Shown here piece after piece: positions 1-10,705 of a stretch of DNA of 64,000 nt (positions within the stretch are counted from its first letter, which is position 1; every line of letters starts with the position of its first letter). Location: contig NC_080043.1 in assembly GCF_012489685.1 (NCBI RefSeq), positions 7,938,501 through 8,002,500 on the forward strand, read 5' to 3'. Source of the DNA: Lotus japonicus (taxonomy: Eukaryota > Streptophyta > Magnoliopsida > Fabales > Fabaceae). Below the pieces are notes generated by a model. It searched no databases. It was given only the letters and a program-made list of their open reading frames with translations, and was not told the origin of the DNA. The position numbers and the translations under genes were made by a program.

Positions 1-1214
1 TTTCTCGGGCTGAAGCCCTCCAGATGTAGGTGATGTTGCACCGAACTGGGTTAACAATCCTCTGTAATCTTTAATGTTTTTGTTGATTTAATACTGTGCT
101 GCACTTCTGCTGTTATCTGTTGTACGTTGTGCCAGATGTCTCAGACATTTGGTTCGACATCCGTCCTGTGCGAGAACCAGAATTTCATTATCATTTAACC
201 ATGGCAAAAAATTCTTCCTAATTCCAAGGGGAGCAAATAATGAGATTTTCAAATTCAAATTCCCCAACTTAAAAGAAGCCTCACAGCCCCTGATTACTAG
301 CCTAGAAGAATCCACCGCATTAAATTCTAAAAAAGAATTATACACAATTGTGGCAAGCTGGTCCCACCCCCTTCCAAAGAGAACCGACTCTTCTCCTTCC
401 ACAGCTTGCGACCCTTCTTCTTCAACAAAGCCAGCGACTTCCGGCAATGCCTCAAGTCCTCAACGTGACTAGACCAGGCGTCCATCTCCGGGAATAACAC
501 CTTTTTGTTAACGCGCAACACACTACCATCCACATACCTTCCCGTTGAAACCGACTCAGGGAACAACACCTCGTCAGAAATCCGATGTGGCCACACCCAG
601 CAGCCACCCACACCGGCGGCCAAAGCCTCAGAGTCCATCGCCGAACATTTAGCAGGTTTCTCCAACGAACCTCCCTTCACCACATCGCTCCAGGAACGAA
701 ATGCTGGAGAAGGGCCGCTCGAAGCAAACTGCCCCCCCCTGAGCGATAGGGCCATTCGCCAACGCAAGAGCCTCCCCTGGAGCACGGTAACTATGCCGAG
801 AGCTACCCACCTTCCCCGCAAAAATTTCTGGTTTCACTGATAAATAAGCTCCACCCAAGCGCACTCCATCCAAAAGCTCCAAAGCTCTAACATCGTCCTC
901 TTTCTTTGCGTAACAGACGAACCCGATGTAAAATTTCCTTCTGCTCCTCCCGTTGCGCTGAATGAACACGTTTTTCAGCCTACCATGTCGTGAAAAAAGG
1001 TTCCTTACCTGAAAATAGTCTACTGAGTCTGCAATCCCATCTATGAATAAAGGATAGCAAGGACGACCGGAGAACACAACAGCCCCGACCACCCCCGCAG
1101 AGCCTCATCTTCGTCGTCATCCTCATCTGCAGTTGAACCATCTCCATTGGAAACAACAACAGCCTTCTTGCAAGCTTGAGAAATAGAAACCCTAGCAGAG
1201 CTATTGAAACGCAT
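1..1214 (-). pseudogene. LINE ORF1 remnant with RNA-recognition motif (RRM)
   Basis: Reading leftwards from an ATG at 1214, an acidic leader (about 1214-1095, rich in D and E) leads into an RRM at about 1070-850. RNP2 appears as LFIDGI and RNP1 as KFYIGFVCY, followed by DGVRLGGAYL. A basic stretch and the phrase SWSDVVKGG follow near 700, typical of plant LINE ORF1 proteins. The leader, RRM, middle and distal parts lie in different frames, so at least three frameshifts have broken it. RRM-type ORF1 is known from BNR-type plant LINEs and would bind the element's RNA. The remnant runs off the left edge, so any ORF2 lies outside. It could instead be a broken host RRM gene, but the ADVVKG-like phrase favours a LINE. 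Confidence 0.65.
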
Positions 1215-1259
1215 ACTTTCTTACTTCTCACACTTATTAATATCAATCCATGGGTTAAC

Positions 1260-1500
1260 ACCCTCATTCATCTTATAATTAAACTCGGGAAAATTAATTT
1301 TTTTGAATTTCGTCACCCACTCCAAGGGCTAATACCTTTAAATTCAAGAATTTCACTAAAAATTGAAAATTGTCACTAACACTCTAAAAAAAATTTATTC
1401 AAGCTCCCCTTCATCATATGATGAAACTCGAGAAACTCGAAAAAAATAATTTTTTTTGAATTTCATCACTCATTCTGAGGGCTAATACCTCTCTTAAATG
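1260..1500. repeat. Two stray units of the ~167-bp satellite
   Basis: This stretch has the same word order as the array at 9.9-13.2 kb: a CATCATATGATGAAACT block, a T-rich run, a CGTCACCCAC/CATCACTCAT word, 'gggctaatacct' and 'aaaaattgaaaa'. The anchors are at about 1268 and 1411. It adjoins the LINE remnant and lies about 8.4 kb from the main array. Confidence 0.7.
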
Positions 1501-1976
1501 CTAAGTTTTCAAACATTATTTCTACCTCTTACTTCAGATTGCTAATTTCACAACCAACCATCCAAATTATATTTGTCTTTTACTTTTCTTTGGGTTACAG
1601 TTGTTCTTTCTATATCAAGATTCTTGATTAGCAAACCTCAAAAGAGAAATATACAATGGCAGCAGAAGACTCTGGTTGATTCTTCACATCCACCTTACTG
1701 ATTGTTAACTGTAATGATGTTTTATTAAACAAATGAGAAAATGTTTGAAATGCATGGAAAATGTTGTAAATGTGTAAAACTTCCATGAAATATGTTCTTA
1801 TTCTATGTTCTTTCCTTAGTATTACATGTTATATGTAAAACTTCCACATTGTGGTTGGATCAGAATCTAATCGTAAGTTATAAAAAAAAAATGAAAGGAG
1901 AAAAGTCAGGAATTAGTACCACAATAAAAACTTCAGACATCCCAAAGAGCTGAAACCAACACAAAACTAATTGACT

Positions 1977-2333
1977 CAGAGACGGATCCAAGTTATGGAG
2001 GATGAGGGCAAATGCCCTCACTTAAATATGAAAAAATACATTAGAAAAAAAATTTGAGTAGTAAAATTATATGGTTTTTTATGATTCCTTTGATAAAAAT
2101 TGCCCTCACTTATATTCCACATTGCTAAATGCCCTCACTTGTGTTCCACATTACTAAATGTCCTCACTTGAGTAGTAAAAGTATGTGGTTTTTGATAACT
2201 CATTTGGTAAAAAATGTCTTCACTTGTGTCTTCTTTGGTAAAAAAATTCTTCACTTCTCATAGAATATGTTAATTTTTTTATTACAAATTTATATGTATA
2301 TATTGCCCTCACTACATAAAATTTATGGATCCG
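1977..2333. mobile_element. Degraded hAT-like MITE
   Basis: The ends are imperfect inverted repeats: CAGAGACGGATCC on the left and GGATCCG on the right, each next to a 'tgccctcact' word that recurs inside. A direct repeat TTGACT flanks it (1971-1976 and 2334-2339). The terminal words resemble those of the better preserved hAT MITE at 48496-49018. The full 8-bp TSD is no longer intact. It sits inside or beside a Ty3/gypsy integrase fragment. Confidence 0.55.
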
Positions 2334-2490
2334 TTGACTACGTGCAAAGATTTGACACTTTGTGCATTTTTTGACATATTCTAAGCAATCCTTCTTGATT
2401 GTAGGCCAATAAAACCCATCCTGTAACACCTTCACCGCTAAAGACCGCCCTCCTATATGACTATAGCACACTCCTTCATGAACTTGGCAT
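2334..2490 (-). pseudogene. Ty3/gypsy integrase zinc-finger fragment
   Basis: The minus strand encodes a HEGVCYSHIGG...GFYWPTIKKD...YVKKCTKCQ stretch, the H-H-C-C zinc-binding (H2C2) domain at the N-terminus of Ty3/gypsy integrases. Only about 50 residues survive. The downstream side is cut by the MITE at 1977-2333 and the upstream side fades into an unrelated sequence. No catalytic core is present. Confidence 0.8.
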
Positions 2491-2499
2491 GTAATGTTG

Positions 2500-2632
2500 C
2501 AGGTCTATGTTGGGTTGTTTTCCATGTTTGGTTTCATGTTTTTTTATTTTCCTTCTAGACTCTCTTTGATGTATTATAGGTTGAGTACCCCTTGTACTCC
2601 TAATAATGCATTTCTTTGCTTATAAAAAAAAC
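2500..2632 (+). mobile_element. Probable LINE 3' tail
   Basis: A T- and G-rich stretch ends with 'tgtactcctaataatg', a short spacer and an A8 run, the style of plant LINE 3' ends (compare 10264-10705). No coding part or target duplication was recognised. Confidence 0.35.
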
Positions 2633-2730
2633 TGAGTTACTTTATTAACTTTTTAAAGTAGGTAACTTTTTAAAGTAGGTAATCACTATTAATGGTTGTG
2701 AACTTGTGATGACTTACTTTATCTTCCAGA

Positions 2731-2835
2731 GTGATTGCCTCATACAATATTCTAATATGGAATTTATGTCAAAGAGGTGACTGTGATAAGGCAGATAAAC
2801 TTTTTGATGAGTTGTTAGAGAAGGAAATCGTGTAG
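2731..2835 (+). pseudogene. Pentatricopeptide-repeat (PPR) fragment
   Basis: One reading frame gives a single PPR-like helical pair (SYNILIWNLCQRGD then KADKLFDELLEKEIV) followed by a stop. It matches the PPR pattern of A/SYN-I-I-GLC-RG followed by A-LF-EM. No second repeat lies next to it, so it is an isolated scrap. The nearby LTR element (from 2928) inserted shortly downstream. Confidence 0.65.
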
Positions 2836-2927
2836 AAAAGAGCCTCATATGTCTAAGTCTAAATCTCTTTATGAACATTTTGTACCTTCTGGTACCATTA
2901 TACCTGAACCATTACCTTCTGAAGTTG

Positions 2928-4229
2928 TGATGTGCAAAACTGCAAGTGTACAGTTTCGCCCGGGGTTTTAATTTATCGAACCTCAAGGATTGTGATAGTT
3001 TACTTCCTAATGTTACCAAATTCTCGTTGTAAGGACGAAAAGCGAAATTAAAAGAAGGTTTAGTTGGTTGATAGAACGAAGTAACAAGAAAACGTGGAAA
3101 AGATAATTACTGATTTGAAATCACTTAGAGAAAAGCACACCGGGGAATTGATTTCGTTTACCCTTGTTATGTTTCTACCCGCTACAATTATATATGGAAT
3201 TAGTTAAATCTGTTCTTGGTTCTAAGCCTATATGTTTACTTGCTAATTCCTTAGTCAAGCACCCCTTCTAGTTAATTAGTGATAGCTAATTCCTTAGTAC
3301 CTAATCCTAATTAACTAGAGATTCAATTTCATGTTCAGGCAAACACAAATAAATTGCTACCCTTATCCCTAAGGCGTAGAGACCCTTATTCAATTTCTTC
3401 CTAGATCCCTATCATCTACCAATTTCCCAATTGTGCAAACGATAGCATGAAACCCTTTTGCGATTGGATTCAATAAAAGTAAAGAAGAAATTTATGAACT
3501 AAAATAACCATTCATATATAACTGAAACGTATCAAAACATAGTTTAGAGAAAACTACATCATATCCCCAGTACAAGAGATGATTAGTTCCTCATTGTCAT
3601 AGGAAACAATTCAAGAAAAAGGTAGCAAAACATCAAAATTACAATAGAAAGCTGTAAAGGATCCTAAAGAACTCAGAGCTCTGCCTCCAAAGGTCTCTCC
3701 AAATGTTTCCACGTGAAAAGCTTTCTAAACTAGGTTAAAAACGCACTTAAATAGACTCTGGCTATATTTCGCGCAAATGCGCGAACTTTGTGAAGGAACT
3801 AGCGCAAAACTTTCCAGCAGCTACTTCCTTGGCGCGCATGCGCAAATTGCAAGAGGAAATCGGTGCAGAACTAGCGCAAATAAATCCATATTGTTCCAGG
3901 TTTTGAAATTCATATCTTTGTCCCTTGATTTGCTCCTTGTTTCCACATCTTCTCCTAAAATAACAATAAAAATAAGGGAAAATAAGTAAAACCTAATAGA
4001 AAAGATTAACTAGAAGATAGAATAAGATCACCAACCCAAATAAGTTAAGTAAATCCAAATAAAATATAAATAAAAATCATAAAAATTATAGAAAATACTA
4101 AAAACACATAAAAATAATAAAATGCATTGAATAATCCTAAAGTGACCTAAAATGACTAAAATATCCTAAATAATATATTAAAATGCATGAAAATTATATA
4201 GAAAAATAGCATTTAATATCGGGTCATCA
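2928..4229 (-). repeat. 3' LTR of the non-autonomous element
   Basis: This 1302-bp copy matches 7625-8979. From about 3140 to 4229 (1090 bp) it is collinear with 7889-8979 at roughly 96-97% by eye. From 2928 to about 3140 it is only loosely similar. It contains GCGC-rich palindromic words (around 3770-3845) in otherwise A/T-rich DNA. The short ORF at 3777 is also present in the other LTR and has no recognised homology. Confidence 0.9.
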
Positions 4230-5587
4230 CACCCATATACTCAACGGCAGCTTGTCCTCAAGCGGAAACTTAGGAAAGCTTGTCCTCAAGCACAGAATAA
4301 ATCAATTCCAAATCAATTGCCAGCACTTTTAAAAAGCAAGATACACATCCAACAAGGAAAGATAAGTTCATGAGCATACTAGTTAAGAGAAACAAGGAAT
4401 TCAGTCTAGAGAGAATGAAATCAATAGGACAATGAGACTCAGAGTTCACATCAAAACTCACAAATTTAATCATCAATCATCATTTATTTAGTGCATCTGA
4501 CAGTACAAACATTATGCTTCGATTATGATAATCAATCAAATCAAGATCAGACAATGTCAAGCTATGCAACGAGAAAGAGATTCACAAGGTTGTAACTTGG
4601 CCAAGGTGTAACTTTAGGTAGGATAAGAAAAGGATAAAGCAGGGCTACACATACAGATAATTAAGTGATCTATTTCTTCTTTCAATTCAGAGCATTTATT
4701 TAAAATACTCAAGGTTCTTTCTCGCTACTCTCCTATTTTTATTTGCAAACTTTGCTTCTTCTTTTTTCATTCTTTTTCTTTCTTTTCATTTTTTAACGTT
4801 CTTTTTTTTTTCAAGCATTTTGCTTCATTTTCATGCACACTAGTGGAGAGAGGGAACCGATACGCTAATATTTATTTTTTCAATTAACAATTCAGCTCAC
4901 TTAACAATTCACGAATATTTCCAAAGTTAGGGACCAAGAAAATTCACATTTAGGCTCAACTTGGGCAACTAAGGAATAACTAAAACAAAGTCTGAAGGCC
5001 ATCAAGAATGCCTAATAATCTCTTAACAAATTACAAGCGTAACACTATCAAACCGACATGCATTTCAAAGCAGAACCAAGCAAGTCAGGAATCATCAGAG
5101 ATCACTCATCACTCAGCAACAAAACAAGGGGTAAAGAGATGAACTCCAGTGAACTCTTATCAACACTATCTATTGAAAACACCACTCAGTCCTAAAATTC
5201 ACTTCCTTCTCTCAATAGCATGTCATGACCCAATACATTAACAACACAAGTGTATCACAATTTTCATAAAAAACAAGGCATAGATTCAGAATTGAAACCA
5301 CTTGAGTAGTCAAATACAAAGGTAAAATGACTAAGGAATAAAAGCATGTGCAGAACTAGTGTGTGCAACAAAACGTAAAATGCATGATCATGCAATTACT
5401 TGAGAGATAATTGGTTAAGAAAAACTCCTTGTATTCAAATTGGGTGCAAACAATAATAGCACCAGGACTCTGTCAGCTAGGCTCTCCAGCTCATATTAAT
5501 TCCTGTAAATCACTTAATCCTTGCAAAAATGAGCACACACATTAAAAATATCACAATTATAACTCAAATAACTCATGAGAACACTAA

Positions 5588-6272
5588 GGCTATGTTTGGC
5601 ATGTTTAGCTGATAAGCTAGCTGAAAGCTGAAAAGCTAGCTGAAAGCTGAAAAGCTAGCTGAAAGCTTATAAGCTAGCTGATAGCTGAAAGCTGATAAGC
5701 TAGCTGAAAGCTGAAAAGCTACGTGATTGAAACAAAGGTGTTTGGTAAAACTAGCTGTTAAACAAGCTGAAATTGTAAAAGGACATACTTATATAAATAT
5801 TTTTATATTTAACATTACTTTATTTTCATATTAATACCTATATGATATTAATATTAAAATTATTATCACTTTAAATATTTTTATTAACTCAAGTTATTTA
5901 TCATCTTAAAAATATAATATTGATTTTTACTTATTTTTATTAATATAATATTTTTAATACTTATGGTGCGTAGCGGTGTGGCGGGAACTGCATACGTAAG
6001 TGTGAGGGGGAAAATATGTTTAGTATTCTTATAAATATATAAGGGTAATGGTGGAATTTTAATAAAATAATAAGGATAAAAATGAGAATAAATTTAATAA
6101 GCTATAAGCTTTAAGCTATAAGCTACCTGAGATAGCTTATAGCTTAAAGCTTTAAGCTACTGAAATAAGCTCATTCACCAAACACTTTTGAAGAGCTTTT
6201 AAGCTAGTCAAATAAGTTTTAAGCTAGTCAAATAAGCTATAAGCTAGCTGAAATGACATGCCAAACATAGCC
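5588..6272. mobile_element. PIF/Harbinger (Tourist-like) MITE nested in the LTR element
   Basis: Its 17-bp terminal inverted repeats are perfect: GGCTATGTTTGGCATGT at the left and its complement at the right. The flanks are TAA at 5585-5587 and 6273-6275, the 3-bp duplication typical of Harbinger. Both subterminal regions are packed with AGCT-containing words ('aagctagctgaaagctg'), which form long imperfect hairpins. No transposase is present. Confidence 0.88.
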
Positions 6273-6652
6273 TAAGACTCAAACTCAAATTAAAAAAGAA
6301 AATCTTTTTGTATTTTTTTATAAAAAAAGGATGAACCAGCATGGCCATGCAATTTGGCACAAGATCCGCACCATTTTCATGCCAAAAATTTTAGAATTGA
6401 TGAATGCCATAACTTTAGCATAAGACTTGCACCATTCTCATGCTATTAATTCATAAATAAAAATTTCAACTCTTAAATTTAATGTTTTTTTTATTGGACT
6501 AAAACACAAACGGAAATAATAACACTACTAATATTACTAAGATTAAAACTAAACTCAAATATAAAAGAACACAATTAAACAAGACACACTTGGGTTGTCT
6601 CCCAAGAAGCACAATTTTATAGTCTTTGTTAGACTTTCCCGGACTCATAAAA

Positions 6653-7504
6653 CTATCCAGTGTCTATTGCAAATTCGATTAAATCATTTTGATCATGCAA
6701 ATTTTCACATAAGTTCATCATCACAGTGCATTCACTCTCAAAGATCATGGCCAAATAAAGCAACTTAAAAATAAGGAGGCTAAGGAAATTCTTATCAATG
6801 TATTTCCATGAGTGCTTCTTTCCCTTGCCATATTCACCTTTGATCCATAGGGCATTAAAATATAGGCTTAGACTTTGAGGCTTACCTGAATTCATCATCA
6901 ATTCATCTCCATACACAAAATCCACATTGAAGGTTTCTTTTGGTTCGGAGTCAATCAATGCTTCTTTCGCTTCACCCATTGTCATGTCTTTTTCTAGTTC
7001 TTGACAAATTGTGAGTTCTTCTTCAAAAAATTCTTTCTCTTTTTTCTCAATGGCTTGACGAGAGATATTTTCTTCAACTAACTCGTAATTCTCATTTTCT
7101 TCAATTGGTGTCTCCTCACATTGCTCCAAGAAATCACTTTCATGACCAATAGGTGATTCATCATGACTTTGATGATCTGCTCGCGTCCGCAAAATGCAAG
7201 ATACTTTTTCTCGTAGGACATTGGATTGAGCTATCCATTCGTGTTCTTGTCCATGCGATCCACTTTCACGAATACACTTCCAATTAGCATAAAATTATTT
7301 CTCCAACTGCAATATATCACGCCTTTTTTTAGCATATTCTGCTTCAAGTTTAACTCTGAGTTTTCTCTCAAATTCCTCCTGGGCATTCATAGCTTCAATC
7401 TTAGATTGCAGCTCCGCTTCATACTTAGCCCGGAGTCTTGCTTCAAACTCCTCTTGTGTTTCAGCCATGGTGTTCGCTTGATTGTACCTTGCATGCACTA
7501 GCAA
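6653..7504 (-). pseudogene. Unknown acidic, coiled-coil ORF of the non-autonomous LTR element
   Basis: One frame runs from 7504 to 6653, about 284 codons, broken by a single TAA at 7297-7295. The likely start is the Met of MAETQEEFEARLRAKYEAEL, which lies 11 codons into the frame. The N-terminal part is a heptad-like, charged coiled coil rich in E, R, K and Q. After the stop the frame continues through a region dense in Glu (EEE and EKK clusters) and then a more hydrophobic C-terminal third (SLLIFKLLYLAMIF). I recognise no Gag, zinc knuckle or enzyme motif. It is the only coding candidate in the element. Whether it was ever an element protein or a captured host gene cannot be told here. Confidence 0.55.
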
Positions 7505-7601
7505 AGAACAGTCAGTAACACCTGCACAAGAGTAATAAATTTAAAAAATAAAAGTCCTAACAATTAGATTCAGATAAAATAGAAAATAAACTAAACACAA
7601 T

Positions 7602-7618
7602 CCCCGGCAACGGCGCCA
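7602..7618 (-). other. Primer binding site, tRNA-Asp type
   Basis: Read on the minus strand this is TGGCGCCGTTGCCGGGG, an exact complement to the 3' end of plant tRNA-Asp(GTC) including CCA. It lies 6 nt inside the 5' LTR if the LTR edge is at 7625, or 18 nt if it is at 7637. Athila-like and some other plant gypsy elements use this primer. Confidence 0.9.
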
Positions 7619-7624
7619 AAAACT

Positions 7625-8979
7625 TGATAGAAAACTTGATAGCGAATCTGCAAGTGTACAGGTTGCTCGAAGTAATAAAAAGGTCGAACCAAAAGGATTA
7701 CGTACGTTTATGCTCTAAATTAACTAAATTTAGAATGAAAGGACACAAAAATAAAAATAAAAATAAGATATGATTGGTTGTTGGTATGAAACTTAACTGC
7801 AATAAAATTAAAGAAAACAAATAACACGGTTGAAAGAAAACGTAGAAAATATAATAATTTATTTGAAATTAAGTAGAGATAAGCGCATCGGGGAATTGAT
7901 TTCGTTTACCCTTTGTTATATTTCTACCCGCTACAATTATATATGAAATTAGTTAAATCTGTTCATAGTGCTAAGCCTATATGTTTACTTGCTAATCCCT
8001 TAGTCAAGCACCCCTTCTAGTTAATTAGTGATAGCTAATTCCTTAGTACCTAATCCTAATTAACTAGAGATTCAATTTCATGTTCAGGCAAACACAAATA
8101 AATTGCTACCCTTATCCCTAAGGCGTAGAGACCCTTATTCAATTTCTTCCTAGATCCCTATCATCTACCAATTTCCCAATTGTGCAAACGATAGCATGAA
8201 ACCCTTTCGCGATTGGATTCAATAAAAGTAAAGAAGAAATTTGTGAACTAAAATAACCATTCATATATAACTGAAACGTATCAAAACATAGTTTAGAGAA
8301 AACTACATCATATCCCCAGTACAAGAGAGGATTAGTTCCTCATAGTCATAGGAAACAATTCAAGAAAAAGGTAGCAATACATCAAAATTACAATAGAAAC
8401 CTGTAAGGGATCCTAAAGAACTCAAAGCTCTGCCTCCAAAGGTCTCTCCAAATGTTTCCACGTGAAAAGCTTTCTAAACTAGGTTAAAAACGCACTTAAA
8501 TAGACTCTGGCTGATATTTCGCGCAAATGCGCGAACTTTGTGAAGGAACTCGCGCAAAACTTTCCAGTAGCTACTTCCTTGGCGCGTCTGCGCGAAATGC
8601 AAGAGGAAATTGGTGCATAACTAGCGCAAATAAATCCAGATTGTTCCAAGTTTCGAAATTCATATCTTTCTCCCTTGATTTGCTCCTTGTTTCCACATCT
8701 TCTCCTAAAATAACAATAACAATAAGGGAAAATAAGTAAAACCTAATAGAAAAGATTAACTAGAAGATAGAATAAGATCACCAACCCAAATAACTTAAGT
8801 AAATCCAAATAAAATATAAATAAAAATCATAAAAATTATAGAAAATACTAAAAACACATAAAAATAATAAAATGCATGGAATAATCCTAAAGTGACATAA
8901 AATGACTAAAATATCCTAAATAATATATTAAAATGCATGAAAATTATATTAAAAAATAGCATTTAATCTCGGGTCATCA
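7625..8979 (-). repeat. 5' LTR of the non-autonomous element
   Basis: This is the partner of 2928-4229. The inner edge is ambiguous (7625 or 7637) because TGATAG occurs twice 12 bp apart. The outer edge ends TCATCA and is followed by the TSD AGTTG. The first ~250 bp differ strongly from the other LTR, while the remaining 1090 bp align without net length change. Confidence 0.88.
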
Positions 8980-8984
8980 AGTTG

Positions 8985-9894
8985 CTTCACCATCTCTTAA
9001 GAAAAGCTATTTTCTCAACTGTCCTCAATTCAATTTCAAACACTCTCTTCTCTATGGATTTGTCTCACTCTACATCTGATGAAAAGTCTCGAGAGTTTAA
9101 GAGTATTATTGAGGGCGCCATGGAGGTTGGAAAAATAAAATGCACCTCCGCCGGGGTTTGATCCCTAAACCTCTCCTACCCAACTCATATATCATCTACC
9201 TCTTACCACTTGAACTATCATTCGGGGACGGACAAAGACTTTTCCAGCAAGGTATAAGATACGTGAAATCATATTTGTCTTGACTCTAACGCTAAATCAA
9301 ATATGCACTAAGAATAAGACCATGTTTGGATTAATTTCTGATCTACAGAAACTAGACACTTTTCTATGGCATATAGTGTTTCTTCAAAATTAAAAAATGC
9401 AGCAGCTGAATTCTAAATTCAAAAATAGCGGCGGAGTGACAAAGATGGAGCCATTGGTGTTGAAATGGTGGGAGAGTAGTGAGGGCAAGGAAAAATATGA
9501 GGGGTTGCATACTCAAATCCAGCTTCAGCAATAAAAAAAGTACTGACTTCTACCCTTATCTTAACCAAGTGAGCCCCTCCCACCCCTTTAATTCTTTTAT
9601 TTGGTTATATGCTCAAATAAATCTGATGATACTAAATTGATTTTTAGTAGAATAATCCTTTTTCTCTTGTATTAACTCGAAATATAAATTAAAATTATAT
9701 TGAAAATATTAAAAAGAAAATATTTCATTTAATTGAGAGATATTGGGGAGTTACAGCTCCCTGTTGGAGTATTCCCTCAACCGTCAAGTGTGGAAAAAGA
9801 GGTTCCATAATAAGGTAAGACACAAATATTTTGAATGTTAAACTTATTTTGTATAAATAATTAGAAGTAATTATTTTTTATAAATGTACGTGGT
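8985..9894. other. Gene-free stretch right of the LTR element
   Basis: This is A/T-rich DNA with no credible coding frame. It contains the antisense SINE at 9160-9240. It joins the pre-insertion sequence left of 2923 across the AGTTG duplication. Confidence 0.5.
9160..9240 (-). mobile_element. tRNA-derived SINE head, antisense
   Basis: On the minus strand the sequence has the A-box word 'agttcaagtggtaagag' and a B-box-like 'gatcaaaccccgg' about 40 bp later. The same head occurs at 23797, 27125 and 51973, so this is one dispersed tRNA-derived family. The body and tail are not clear here. Confidence 0.6.
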
Positions 9895-10263
9895 TAGGGT
9901 CTTAATATCTTCAAATTAAAGAATTTCGACTTAAAATTGAAAATATCCACCAACACTCCAAAATTTGCACAAATTTTAGCTTGAGAAAATTTGGTTAACG
10001 CACTTCTTCATCATTTGATGAAACTTGTAAAATTTATTTTTTTTGGATTTCGACACTCATTATAAGGGCAAATACCTTTAAAATTCAAGATTTTCGACTA
10101 AAAATTGAAACTTTTCACCAACACTCCGAAATTTGCACAAACTTTAGCTTTTGAAAATTTGGTTAAAGCTTACCTTCACATATGATGAAACTTGTAAAAT
10201 TTAATTTTTTTGGATTTTGTCACTCAATACATGAGCTATAACACCTTTAAAACTCAAGAATTA
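9895..10263. repeat. ~167-bp satellite array, left block
   Basis: There are about two units with anchors (CATCATxTGATGAAACTTG) near 10009 and 10177. Each unit carries 'gcacaaa-ttttagctt', 'ggttaa', the anchor, a T-rich run, 'tttcg-cactcat' and 'acctttaaaactcaagaattt'. The block is cut at 10263 by a LINE insertion. Confidence 0.85.
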
Positions 10264-10705
10264 ATGTTGTTGAACCCGTAAGAAACAATGTTGATGGACC
10301 ACTCATTGCACTTGGGTCTGTCTTCGTAGAGAGGTTGTTGGTGTTATTTGGTTGGCATGATACTCGTATTGCAGGATAGGAGGGCATGATATTTGTCATA
10401 TCTAGCTGGTTTTGCAGTTATTATTTGTCATCACAGTTGGGGATATGTTTCTGTAATAATGAAATAGTGGCTTTTTGGTTGTTATCTTTGGCTTGGGTAC
10501 TCTTTTTCATTATTTGGATTTTTCTCACTGGATTTTTCCATTGAAGGTTTTAATGAGGTTCAGTCCTTGGTTAGTAAATCAAAGATAGGGGAGTTACTTG
10601 GGTTGTATTTGTGATGGCGGGCATGTCTTCTAGCTATTCATGAGAGGCTTGTTCTCATGTTACATTTTCTTATACTTATAATGAATTTCAGTTTTTTAAA
10701 AAAAA
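10264..10705 (+). mobile_element. 5'-truncated LINE inserted in the satellite
   Basis: The insert ends in an A-rich tail and is flanked by a 14-bp direct repeat AAACTCAAGAATTA (10250-10263 and 10706-10719), which is satellite sequence. The variable-length duplication plus poly(A) is the signature of target-primed reverse transcription. The body resembles a plant LINE 3' UTR, with T- and G-rich runs and no ORF. Confidence 0.82.

Larger units (their letters stand above)
2928..8979 (-). mobile_element. Complete non-autonomous LTR retrotransposon (tRNA-Asp primed)
   Basis: Two long direct repeats (2928-4229 and 7625-8979) bound the element. They begin TGAT and end TCATCA on the plus strand. A perfect 5-bp target duplication AGTTG lies at 2923-2927 and 8980-8984. 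The primer binding site at 7602-7618 is complementary to the 3' end of plant tRNA-Asp, which fixes the direction as minus. The 3.4-kb interior shows no protease, reverse transcriptase, RNase H or integrase motif. It holds only an acidic/coiled-coil ORF (6653-7504) and a nested Harbinger MITE. The element must have moved with enzymes supplied in trans, perhaps from a tRNA-Asp-primed gypsy relative; that partner is an inference. Confidence 0.9.

Noticed and set aside
3777..3989. 70-codon ORF with a near-identical copy at 8527-8739
   Set aside because: Both lie at the same place in the two LTRs, so the duplication is LTR homology. No known domain and no coding signal.
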